Below are positions 36,998 through 45,202 of a stretch of DNA of 64,000 bases, piece after piece. Below the pieces are notes generated by a model that was given only the letters and a program-made list of their open reading frames with translations, had not been told where the DNA came from and did not search any database. Origin of the DNA: Sediminispirochaeta smaragdinae DSM 11293 (GTDB taxonomy: Bacteria; Spirochaetota; Spirochaetia; DSM-16054; Sediminispirochaetaceae); contig NC_014364.1 of the NCBI RefSeq assembly GCF_000143985.1, forward strand, positions 2,790,001-2,854,000. The letters are read 5' to 3'. The position numbers and the translations under genes were made by a program. Within the stretch, counting starts at the first letter, position 1. Each line of letters begins with the position of its first letter.

Positions 36998-38827
36998 CTA
37001 CCGGGCATCATCCTGAACGATTCCCTCCGGTAATTTGTTTATCAGTTTCATTAACTCTTCAAACATGAAGTCGATGTCGATGACGGCCCTGATATTCCCC
37101 TTCCCATCCCTAATGGGAAACGCAGCTGTCAAGATCAGCCTATTGGTATAAAGGGAAAAGAAAAGATGGGATATATACGGCTTACCCGTTTCAAGGACCT
37201 GGCGGAACCACTCCTTTTCCTGAAAATTCTTGGTAAGCAAGTTTCTGAACAGAGATTTCTCGCCATGCTTCGAATAGATTTGACTTATGCGAAAACCATC
37301 GGTGTTCGTCACGGCCAGAAGCTGGATCGATCCTTCCCTTTTGACAATCTTGCCAAGGTAACCGTCCATCACAGCGGGATTGAGCGTTTCCAGTTCCGGA
37401 GCATGGGTCACATCTTCAGCAATTATCATGGCAATCCGTTTTGCCTCTTCCTTTGCCTTGTCCAGTTCCGATTCAAAGAGCCCGGGAAGATAGCGTCGAG
37501 CCTGCGCCATGAGCTCATCGTATGATATTGCAGTGGTCCGTCCATGTGTATACTGAGTAGAGACCCAGAGAGCTATATGGCGGATGCCGGGCGAACGTTT
37601 TGTCACCTTTTCGCATTTTCCCGATTTTATCAGTGAAACATTTTCGTTGAGCCAGCGGGCGATGCCGGCAAGCCCGGATTTATCGGTTACCATGGTGCGA
37701 ATGGGGCGGCCAAGCAATGTTTCGGTATCGAAAATATTGTAGATTTCGGGATTTTTGAGGATCCCGTCGGCATGGATACCCGCCCTAGTGGTGTTGAAAT
37801 TTTCTCCGGTAAAGGGATAGTTTTCCGGTATGTCGGCACGTATCTCACTGCGAAAGTAGTCGGCAATCTCACTTATGACCGTAGTATCTATGGAATCATC
37901 ACCGGTAAGCGACATGTATTCGATGACTGCCGCCTCAAGAGGAGGGTTTCCTGTACGTTCACCATAGCCCAAGATACTGGTATTGTTGGACGCGCAACCG
38001 TAGAGCCAGGCGCTTGCGGCATTGATATGGACCTTATGAAAATCATTATGGCCGTGCCATTCAAGTAGCTCCGAGGGGTAACCCAGTTCGGAGTGAAAGG
38101 CATGCACCAGCCTGGGGACCGAGCGGGGAAGCACGGCTCCGGGATAGGTGACCCCGTATCCCATGGTATCGCAAAGCCGGATTTTAACCGGCACCTTTGC
38201 CTCCTGGGAAAGATCCAGGAGTTTTTCTGCAAGGGGCAGGCAGAATCCATAGACATCCGCCCGTGTAACATCTTCGAAATGACAGCGGGGAATAATGCCC
38301 TCGGCAAGACACTCTTTTACAATGCCGAGATAGGCATCCGCCATCTTTGCCCGATCCGATTTCAGTTTCAAAAAAATATGATAGTCGGAAACCGAGGTCA
38401 GAATACCGGTCTCCTTCAGTCCCAGGGATCTAACCAGCTGAAAATCCTTTTTATCCGCTCGTATCCAGGAGGTAATCTCGGGAAATCGATAGCCTTGAGC
38501 CTGACAAAGACTCAGAGCCTCACGGTCCCGCTCACTGTAGATAAAGAATTCGGTCTGTCGAATGAGGCCCTTCTCTCCGGAAAGCTTGTGGAGAAGGTTA
38601 TAGATATGGGCGATCTGTTTGGGCGTATAGGGAGGACGAGACTGCTGCCCATCACGAAAGGTGGTATCGGTTATCCAGATCTCCTTGGGAAGATTAATAG
38701 GAACCTCAACGCCGTCAAATCTGATTCTTGGAACAGCCGTATAGGGGAACTGATCACGATACAGTTCGGGAAGATCCCTCCGAACCAACGGAAAACTTCT
38801 TTTTTCAGAACTAATAAGTTCCATAAC
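36998..38827 (-). CDS. HMGL-like condensing enzyme fused to a C-terminal Cache/PDC-like sensor domain
   Basis: A 609-residue protein. Residues about 40-350 are an HMGL-like TIM barrel related to isopropylmalate/homocitrate synthases: ITDTTFRDGQQSRPPYTP with the DxTxRDGxQ metal and catalytic motif, CHFEDVTRAD, CDTMGYGVTYPG and LEWHGHNDFHKV with H-x-H, then LGYGERTGNPPLEA. This subfamily is often mislabelled histone-lysine methyltransferase. A LeuA-accessory-like helical part follows. From about residue 505 the sequence changes to a Cache/PDC-like pattern (LLAVTNTDGFRISQIYSKHG, EKEWFRQVLETGKPYISHLF, LILTAAFPIRDGKGNIRAVI, DIDFMFEEL), normally found in extracytoplasmic sensor regions. No membrane helix is present, so the domain is cytoplasmic. 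Start ATG 38827 fits AAAGGAGG. Substrates unknown. Confidence 0.8.
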   Translation of the reverse strand, partial: VMELISSEKRSFPLVRRDLPELYRDQFPYTAVPRIRFDGVEVPINLPKEIWITDTTFRDGQQSRPPYTPKQIAHIYNLLHKLSGEKGLIRQTEFFIYSERDREALSLCQAQGYRFPEITSWIRADKKDFQLVRSLGLKETGILTSVSDYHIFLKLKSDRAKMADAYLGIVKECLAEGIIPRCHFEDVTRADVYGFCLPLAEKLLDLSQEAKVPVKIRLCDTMGYGVTYPGAVLPRSVPRLVHAFHSELGYPSELLEWHGHNDFHKVHINAASAWLYGCASNNTSILGYGERTGNPPLEAAVIEYMSLTGDDSIDTTVISEIADYFRSEIRADIPENYPFTGENFNTTRAGIHADGILKNPEIYNIFDTETLLGRPIRTMVTDKSGLAGIARWLNENVSLIKSGKCEKVTKRSPGIRHIALWVSTQYTHGRTTAISYDELMAQARRYLPGLFESELDKAKEEAKRIAMIIAEDVTHAPELETLNPAVMDGYLGKIVKREGSIQLLAVTNTDGFRISQIYSKHGEKSLFRNLLTKNFQEKEWFRQVLETGKPYISHLFFSLYTNRLILTAAFPIRDGKGNIRAVIDIDFMFEELMKLINKLPEGIVQDDAR

Positions 38828-38935
38828 GGCCTCCTTTAATACAGAATATTTACAATATAATGCTATTTTTGTCAATTTAATGTATGTATTATTTGTAAAA
38901 ACTCATATAAAGCACAAGATAAATCACAGGTGGCT

Positions 38936-38981
38936 GCAGGAAAAGGAATTACGTTCCTTTAACCACCAGGATTCGGAACAG
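38936..38981. repeat. solitary end of the 145-bp element family
   Basis: AACCACCAGGATTCGGAACAG followed by TA, preceded by GGAAAAGGAATT as in element copy 1 (24216-24261). I see no partner end within the surrounding 300 bases, so this is a truncated copy in the gap between the condensing-enzyme gene and the sugar transporter operon. The rest of the 229-base gap holds an AT-rich promoter region and the terminator at 39006-39033. Confidence 0.7.
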
Positions 38982-39005
38982 TAGGTTCCTTCATTGGCTT
39001 TGCCC

Positions 39006-39033
39006 AAAAAAAGGGCTGCCCTATCGGCAGCCC
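39006..39033 (-). terminator. rho-independent terminator of the sugar transporter operon
   Basis: On the minus strand GGGCTGCC, 5-base loop, GGCAGCCC, then seven T. It lies 24 bases after the binding-protein stop. Confidence 0.9.
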
Positions 39034-39056
39034 CCCTAAACTTCTCGGAAATTGCT

Positions 39057-39980
39057 TTAGAGCTTGTCTTTTGTAATAACGGAAACACCGGTATCGACAT
39101 ACTTCGCACCGACGTCTTCACCCTTAAGGACCTTCACGGCACTCTTCATTCCCTCATAACCCATTACGTCAGGATTTTGTGCCATGGTGGCAACTATATA
39201 CCCTTTTTTTACCAGGCTGAGAATCATATCGGACTTATCGAAGCCAACGCCGATGATATTCTTTCCGGCTTCCTGAATGGCATTTCCGGTTCCCACGGTA
39301 CAGCCTTCGTTGGCACCGAAGATTCCCACACAACCGAGGGTGATGTAGTTTACCGCAATATCATTAGAACGAGCGGCATCACCTTCAGAGTACTGGGTCT
39401 CAAGGATGGTAAAATCGCTTCCCGCAAGAGCTTCACGGAAACCGGCCTCACGGGCAACGGTACTGGCGGTAGCGGCATTGATATTCACGATACCGATCTT
39501 GCCGCTGGTAACACCGGAGGCAGCAAGGGCTTTGATCATCTCTTCACCGGCAATCTTTCCCGCATCCTTATTGTCGGTAGCAAGTGTCTGATAGGCGGGA
39601 AAGTCGGCAGGAGAATCAACATAAATTATTTTTACTCCGGCATCGGCAGCCTCCTTAAGGGCGCTGGTAACGGCGGTAGGTCCGTTCGCGGCAAGGAGTA
39701 TGGCTTGAGCACCGCCGGCTACGGCATTGTTGATTATTTCAATCTGCTTTGCATCATCTTTTACATCGGGAGCCATCCACTTGTAGTCGATTCCCCCCAG
39801 CTCTTCAGCAGCCTTTTTGCAGCCGGCATCCACATTCACCCAATGCTGATCGGTCTGATCCATGGTGATCAGGTAGATTTTGTATTTGCCTGATCCCTCT
39901 TGTGAACCTGATGCGAAGAGCGCGGTCCCCACACTCAGAAGCACCATCATCGCAACAATAACCCGAATGCTTTTTTTCAT
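39057..39980 (-). CDS. periplasmic sugar-binding protein, RbsB-like
   Basis: A 307-residue type I periplasmic binding protein of the ribose/galactose class: signal peptide ending LFASGSQEG in the spirochaetal style, then YKIYLITMDQTDQHWVNVDA, AGGAQAILLAANGPTAVTSA, VKIIYVDSP, GKIGIVNINAATASTVAREA and FGANEGCTVGTGNAIQ. It delivers a monosaccharide (or related small ligand) to the permease encoded just upstream. Last gene of the six-gene operon starting at 46816; binding-protein genes commonly have the strongest translation, and this one has AGGAGG well placed. Exact ligand unknown. Confidence 0.93.
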   Translation of the reverse strand: MKKSIRVIVAMMVLLSVGTALFASGSQEGSGKYKIYLITMDQTDQHWVNVDAGCKKAAEELGGIDYKWMAPDVKDDAKQIEIINNAVAGGAQAILLAANGPTAVTSALKEAADAGVKIIYVDSPADFPAYQTLATDNKDAGKIAGEEMIKALAASGVTSGKIGIVNINAATASTVAREAGFREALAGSDFTILETQYSEGDAARSNDIAVNYITLGCVGIFGANEGCTVGTGNAIQEAGKNIIGVGFDKSDMILSLVKKGYIVATMAQNPDVMGYEGMKSAVKVLKGEDVGAKYVDTGVSVITKDKL

Positions 39981-40040
39981 AACATCCTCCTATGTGATAT
40001 TCATGCACGTTTTACGTGCCTGCAAACTCTTTTGCCAGGA

Positions 40041-41072
40041 TCAGACTTCGGTACTCTGCCCCGCAATTTTCTCCTTGCGCATCTTGAAAGATCCGGACCG
40101 GACAATTACATCAAGCAAAACACTCACGACGACAATAATCCCTATGATGATATTCCGAATTGCCACCGGGGCACCTGCAAACTGGAGACCATTCTGTAAA
40201 ACGCCCCAGATTGACGCACCGATCACCGTACCAAGAAGCAGTCCCTGGCCACCCAGGGTGGAAACACCGCCGATAACCGATGCGGCAACCGCGTACAATT
40301 CGTAGGTGGTTCCCGCATCCATTGCCCCCATCCCGCTGGTTGCACAGAAGATCAGCCCCACAACCGTTGCACAAAAAGCACTGACGATGTAGGCCTTTGT
40401 GGTAACCGCGATGATATTGACGCCGGAAAGTTTTGCCGCATCAACATTCGATCCAATGGCATAGATATGCCGTCCTGTCCGTGTCCTGCTGAGGATAAAA
40501 TTAAAAAGGACCCACAGGACAAAGGCAATCCAGATGGTATTGTAAAGAGAGAAGGTTTTCCCGTAATAGAAGAAATTTCGGAACCCTTCGGCGGCCTCTC
40601 CAATGGAGTCGGTATTATAGTTGTTGTTGGCAATCTGTGCGATTCCCCGGGCGATGGTCATGGTTCCGAGGGTTGCGATAAAGGGAGGAACCTTGCAAAG
40701 AGAAACAAGCAGGCCGTTTCCCACACCAACGGCAAGACAAGCGATAAGGGTTAACAATACCGAAACCCATGGGTTGATCCCCTTGGTCATGAGCGTCGCA
40801 CTGATCATTGTGGACATCCCGACTACCGAACCAATCGAAAGGTCGATGTTGCCGGTGATAAGTACATATGATTGACCAATACCAATGAGCAAAATGGGAG
40901 CTATTTGACGAAGGAGATTGCTCAAATTCTTTGACGAAAAAAACACAGGATTAAGGATGGCGAACACCACACAAAGGAAGATCAAGCCAACCGTTACGGT
41001 GAGCACCTGCCCCATGCCTCGGACCGATAACATCCGTTTCAAGACACCTACTCTCTTATCATCGTTAACCAT
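40041..41072 (-). CDS. sugar ABC transporter permease, RbsC-like
   Basis: A 343-residue inner-membrane permease of the BPD_transp_2 (CUT2) family with about ten hydrophobic segments; the family signature around ITGNIDLSIGSVVGMSTMIS and the ABC-contacting GRHIYAIGSNVDAAKLSGVN loop are present, as is GGVSTLGGQG. A single permease gene implies a homodimer, usual for CUT2 importers. It works with the ATPase (41124-42647) and binding protein (39057-39980) on either side in the same operon. Confidence 0.94.
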   Translation of the reverse strand: MVNDDKRVGVLKRMLSVRGMGQVLTVTVGLIFLCVVFAILNPVFFSSKNLSNLLRQIAPILLIGIGQSYVLITGNIDLSIGSVVGMSTMISATLMTKGINPWVSVLLTLIACLAVGVGNGLLVSLCKVPPFIATLGTMTIARGIAQIANNNYNTDSIGEAAEGFRNFFYYGKTFSLYNTIWIAFVLWVLFNFILSRTRTGRHIYAIGSNVDAAKLSGVNIIAVTTKAYIVSAFCATVVGLIFCATSGMGAMDAGTTYELYAVAASVIGGVSTLGGQGLLLGTVIGASIWGVLQNGLQFAGAPVAIRNIIIGIIVVVSVLLDVIVRSGSFKMRKEKIAGQSTEV

Positions 41073-41123
41073 ACTACTATGTACCTCTTCTCTTCAGTAA
41101 TCTTTTTCAAGTAACTCCGGTTC

Positions 41124-42647
41124 TTATGCCGGTTCCCGTTCCTCACCAAGTTTGTCCTCAAATCTGGTCGCAAGTTCGAGGATCTTTTCCTGGGTAACCT
41201 CCGAAGCATCAAGTTCTCCTGTTACCCTTCCGTCGCACATCACGAGGATTCTGTCGGCAATGCCCATGATTTCCGTCATTTCAGACGAGACGAACAGAAC
41301 CCCGATCCCTTCGCGCTTTAACTCGTTCATGAGGTTGTAGATCTCAACCTTCGCCGCAACATCGATACCTCGGGTCGGTTCGTCAAACATAACCACCCGG
41401 CTTTTTCTTGCAAGCCACTTGCCCACTACGATCTTCTGTTGGTTCCCTCCAGAAAGGCTGGCGGCAGGAACATCGGCATTCGGCATGCGCACGGAAAAAC
41501 TCTTTTTCGTCTGCCTCACCATCTCTGACTCACGGTGGCGGTTTACCACGCCCAGGCGGTTACAGATGATGTCGAGGTTCGGTAAGGCGATATTTTCGCG
41601 GATGGAGAGTTTTACACACAGTCCATCTTTCTTCCGATCTTCGGGAACAAGCACCACGCCCTGACGAATGGCACTTGTGGGGGAATCAATAGAAATGGGC
41701 ATACCGTCAAGGATGAAATCCCCTGAATCCCTCGCGTCGATACCGAAAATCGCCCGAGTCGTCTCGGTTCTGCCTGCACCCATCAAACCGGCAATGCCTA
41801 GGATCTCACCTTCGTTAACCGTGAAGGAGATATCGCGAACCATCCGTCCGGCATTAAGGGAACGCACTTCAAAAATGGTCTTCCCCCTGTGACGTTCGAT
41901 ACGCGGAAACTGCTCATTGATCTCTCGGCCAACCATGTTTCCGATAATTTGATCCATGGTCAGATCGGCAAAATCATTTTGAAGGATGAACTTTCCATCC
42001 CGCATGATGGTCACCCGGTCAACAATATGTTTCAGCTCTTCAAGGCGGTGACTTATATAGACGATACCGTGTCCTTTTGCTCTCAGCTGCCTGATAAGGA
42101 TAAAAAGATCGTCGATCTCTTTACTTGTCAGGGCACTGGTCGGCTCATCCATGATGATAATACGCGCATTACTGGAGAGAGCCTTTGCAATCTCCACCAT
42201 TTGCTGTTTGGAAACGGCAAGGTCACCGACAAGCATGTCGGGATCGATATCGATCTGAAGCTGGCCAAGAACATCCGCAGCCTGACGCCTCATATCCCGA
42301 TCGTTGAGGATTCCCCCTGCGACCACATCTTCCCTCCCGAGAAAAATATTCTCGGCAACGGTAAGATGAGGGCACATGTTGAGTTCCTGATGGATGATTG
42401 CAACACCATGCTTTTTCGCCAGCTTTGGAGTCAGATCCCCTACCGGTTCTCCGAAAATGGTGAGGTCCCCGTTATCGCGGGTATAGACACCGCTGAGAAT
42501 TTTCATAAGGGTGGACTTACCCGCGCCGTTTTCTCCCAAAAGGGCCATCACCTCTCCCGAACGCAGCTCGAAAGAGACGTCGTCCAGTGCCTTGACCCCG
42601 GGAAACGACTTATCAATATGTTCCATGGTTACGATTACTTCGTTCAT
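41124..42647 (-). CDS. sugar ABC transporter ATPase, RbsA/MglA-like (two-domain)
   Basis: A 507-residue tandem ATPase of the CUT2 type. First nucleotide site intact: Walker A GENGAGKSTLM, signature region LAVSKQQMVEIAKALSSNA, Walker B IIIMDEPTSAL, H-loop YISHRLEEL. Second half: GLMGAGRTETTRAIFG (Walker A with Lys to Arg, as usual for this family's second site), SLSGGNQQKIVVGKWLARKS and VVMFDEPTRGID. So this is a normal energising subunit, in contrast with the upstream paralogue at 42709-44175. The 61-base gap from the upstream gene may hold an internal promoter; none is obvious. Confidence 0.95.
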   Translation of the reverse strand: MNEVIVTMEHIDKSFPGVKALDDVSFELRSGEVMALLGENGAGKSTLMKILSGVYTRDNGDLTIFGEPVGDLTPKLAKKHGVAIIHQELNMCPHLTVAENIFLGREDVVAGGILNDRDMRRQAADVLGQLQIDIDPDMLVGDLAVSKQQMVEIAKALSSNARIIIMDEPTSALTSKEIDDLFILIRQLRAKGHGIVYISHRLEELKHIVDRVTIMRDGKFILQNDFADLTMDQIIGNMVGREINEQFPRIERHRGKTIFEVRSLNAGRMVRDISFTVNEGEILGIAGLMGAGRTETTRAIFGIDARDSGDFILDGMPISIDSPTSAIRQGVVLVPEDRKKDGLCVKLSIRENIALPNLDIICNRLGVVNRHRESEMVRQTKKSFSVRMPNADVPAASLSGGNQQKIVVGKWLARKSRVVMFDEPTRGIDVAAKVEIYNLMNELKREGIGVLFVSSEMTEIMGIADRILVMCDGRVTGELDASEVTQEKILELATRFEDKLGEEREPA

Positions 42648-42708
42648 ACATCCAGTACAAGGCCATTTCCGTAATCTGTAAAGGGTGACGAAATTGGTAA
42701 AAAGGGGG

Positions 42709-44175
42709 TCATTCTTTGGATATGTGTACGGAATCGAGAGAAGAGAAAGTCTGCCGCACTATTTCACGCACAGCTCTGCCGTTTTTTACCACCAAGAGCC
42801 GGTCGGCGACCTGAAGGGAATCGGAAAGACTAACGGCAAGAATGAGGACAGCAATTCCCCGCTGCCTGAGCAGGTCGAGAAGCTGAATGATGCGAAGCCG
42901 CTGATACATATCGATGCCGGCAAAGGGCTGGACACAGAAAACCAGACGCGGTTTCTGTAACAATATACGATGATAGACCAGCTCATAAAGATCGTGAAGC
43001 GAGAGCCCTGCAAGGGAAGGGGCATCGATCACCGGACCTATCAGCGGAAGATACTCCCGCCGAATGCTTCGCAGATAACGCCTCTTTGTCCAGAAGAACG
43101 GGAGACGATCATCGGCAAGGAAACAAAGATTATCCAGATAGCTCATATCGGCAAAGAGATTACTGCGGGTAGGTTTTTCATCGATGAAGGCAAAAAGCCG
43201 TCTGGCTTTCTGAAAGGGGCGGCCCGCTACACGGATGCTCCCCTTCTCCGGCGCTTTTCTATCACGCCAAAGAGCGAGAACCGGGGGAAGAAGGGAATTA
43301 TCGAGGTCAAGAAGTATAAGGCATTCACCGGCGAAAAGTGAGAGCGAAAGATCCTTAATCGTTTCCCGACAAAGATTTCTAACCTCAAGAACAGGTTTTT
43401 CGGCTCTCCGTTTTTCAGTCGCCTTCTGAGGAGAATCATTGTCGATAAAATGAACGAAGCCTTGAGGGAAGCGACGCATAAGATCGTTATTCATTTGGTC
43501 CGCCCGCAGGGTCTTGAGGATTTTTCCATCCTCCATCAAGACCGTTCGATTGCAAAGGGTAAAAACCTCTTCATGATGGTTGCAGACATAGAGAAACGAG
43601 AGACCGAGGGAGGCATAGTAGCGGATCACCCGATGGATACGCGACAGGTCCACGGGACTCGCAACATTACTAATATCCCTAATAATGATCAAACGGGCAC
43701 CAGCCACCACGGCTTTCAGCAATTCCACAAGCCAACGCGTAAAGAAGGGCAATCGTTCTACCGGTTCATGCGGGGGAATTGAGATATTAAGCCCCTCACA
43801 CAAGCGTTCCAACTGATCGGAAAGCACCCCATCGTTTATGAGGTACTTTTTCATGCCGCCACGAACAACGAATATGTTGTCGGTAACACTCATCGACCCG
43901 ATGAGCCTGCTCCGTTTTTCAATAACGGCAACAGGATTCGCAGTCGAACGCTTCCAGCGATAGTCATTCACTACCCTCTCGAAAAACCACACATAACCGT
44001 AATGGATAGGCCCGTTATACTTGATAAGGTCGAGGAGCTCCTCCAGCCCCTGGGCGTTGATGGGTATAAGTCCGAGGATTTCACCCACAAAGAGATGCAT
44101 GCTCAGCGAGTCGAGCAATCTAACATTTTCCCGATACATCGTGATTCTGTCGAGCCACAGGAGTTCCTTCTTCAT
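42709..44175 (-). CDS. catalytically dead two-domain ABC ATPase homologue, possible transporter-to-kinase signal transducer
   Basis: A 488-residue protein collinear with RbsA/MglA ATPases over its whole length, yet both nucleotide sites are destroyed. Site 1: Walker A position reads GEILGLIPINAQGLEELL (no GxGKST), signature reads PFFTRWLVELLKAVV, Walker B RLIIIRDISNVAS (no DEP), H-loop YVCNHHEE (His to Asn at the aligned position). Site 2: GECLILLDLDNSLLPPVL, LSLHDLYELVYHRILL in place of SGGNQQ, and LVFCVQPFAGID in place of FDEPTRGID. The frame is intact and fold-forming residues are kept, so this is not a decaying pseudogene. ATG overlaps the kinase stop (ATGA); ribosome site GGGGG. I infer a regulatory subunit that binds the permease or working ATPase and informs the kinase; this is not shown. 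Confidence 0.82.
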   Translation of the reverse strand: MKKELLWLDRITMYRENVRLLDSLSMHLFVGEILGLIPINAQGLEELLDLIKYNGPIHYGYVWFFERVVNDYRWKRSTANPVAVIEKRSRLIGSMSVTDNIFVVRGGMKKYLINDGVLSDQLERLCEGLNISIPPHEPVERLPFFTRWLVELLKAVVAGARLIIIRDISNVASPVDLSRIHRVIRYYASLGLSFLYVCNHHEEVFTLCNRTVLMEDGKILKTLRADQMNNDLMRRFPQGFVHFIDNDSPQKATEKRRAEKPVLEVRNLCRETIKDLSLSLFAGECLILLDLDNSLLPPVLALWRDRKAPEKGSIRVAGRPFQKARRLFAFIDEKPTRSNLFADMSYLDNLCFLADDRLPFFWTKRRYLRSIRREYLPLIGPVIDAPSLAGLSLHDLYELVYHRILLQKPRLVFCVQPFAGIDMYQRLRIIQLLDLLRQRGIAVLILAVSLSDSLQVADRLLVVKNGRAVREIVRQTFSSLDSVHISKE

Positions 44176-45194
44176 TGTACCCCCGTTTTTTCACCAACGA
44201 TCCGCGGCAACACAACCTCCACGTCGGTACCCACGGATGGTGTGCTGGTAATAGTCACCCCATATTGTTCACCAAAAAGAAGTTTGATGCGATTATTGAC
44301 ATTCACAATCGCAATGCCGCCCCGATTTCGTCCTTCACTCACATGACTGAGAGAGCGTATGGCAAGATTTCGATTTAGTTTCTCAAGCTCTTGGCTCTCC
44401 ATGCCGACTCCGTCGTCACTCACGGTAATAAGCAAGCGGGTCTCGGTCGTTTCCAGCTGAACCCGCAAGAGCCCTGCTCCAACTTTACGTTCCAGGCCAT
44501 GCAGAATAGAGTTCTCAACAATGGGCTGAAGAATCAGCTTGGGCAAGCGGTAGGCATAAATTTCCGAGCGCTCAGCCTCGTCTATCTCAATACGCAGCTG
44601 CAGCCGCTTGCCGAAGCGATATTGCTGAATCAAAAAATAGGTTTCGATATTGCCGAGCTCATCCTCTACCGTAACAAGATGATCCATGGTACTGATGGTA
44701 TAGCGGAAAAAAGTGGAAAGGGCCTCGGTCATTTCGGCTATGGAATGTACCCCCGCACTTAAGGCCTCGCTGCGAATACCCTCCAGGGTGTTATAGAGGA
44801 AATGGGGATTTATCTGGTTTTGCAGGGCAAGATACTGCTCCTGACGCTTGCTAGCCTGAAGCAGATCACGGGTCTGCAAGAGTTCATTGAGTCTTGCAAG
44901 AGTATCATGCATCCCCGCGCTGTAGGGATACCGGATGTCGTAGACCCCCTCCAGGGTATAACCCGCTGCAAAAAGAGCAAGCAATTTCTCAGTTTCGCTA
45001 AAGGGAACCACGATTTTCTGCCAGGTGATACCAAAAAGAACGACCAGGAAAAAGGAGAAAAGCAAGGGAAGCCAGATTGAGACGATCTCTTCGGCGGCAA
45101 GGGACCATAACACCACCACGGCGATGAGCATAGCAAAGAAAAGAAGTGCATAGAGAAATAAAAGCTGTACCATCAAACCCATTTTTCGAACCAC
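44172..45194 (-). CDS. YesM/LytS-type sensor histidine kinase with minimal extracytoplasmic part
   Basis: A histidine kinase of about 340 residues. Two membrane helices near the N-terminus are separated by only about seven residues, so there is no outside sensor domain. A short linker then leads to the His_kinase (PF06580) motif QNQINPHFLYNTLEGIRSEA with the phospho-accepting His, and an ATPase domain with VENSILHGLE (N box), VSDDGVGM and GGIAIVNVNNRI (G boxes). Start: GTG 45194 is favoured by GAGGTG six bases upstream; TTG 45206 (overlapping the regulator stop) and ATG 45182 are alternatives. Coupled on both sides, to the response regulator and to the dead ABC protein. Confidence 0.9.
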   Translation of the reverse strand: MVRKMGLMVQLLFLYALLFFAMLIAVVVLWSLAAEEIVSIWLPLLFSFFLVVLFGITWQKIVVPFSETEKLLALFAAGYTLEGVYDIRYPYSAGMHDTLARLNELLQTRDLLQASKRQEQYLALQNQINPHFLYNTLEGIRSEALSAGVHSIAEMTEALSTFFRYTISTMDHLVTVEDELGNIETYFLIQQYRFGKRLQLRIEIDEAERSEIYAYRLPKLILQPIVENSILHGLERKVGAGLLRVQLETTETRLLITVSDDGVGMESQELEKLNRNLAIRSLSHVSEGRNRGGIAIVNVNNRIKLLFGEQYGVTITSTPSVGTDVEVVLPRIVGEKTGVQ

Positions 45195-45202
45195 GAGACA
45201 CC

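Noticed and set aside
42709-44175. The dead ABC ATPase as a pseudogene
   Set aside because: The frame is intact over 488 codons, has a proper ribosome site and coupled start, and losses are confined to catalytic motifs rather than random.
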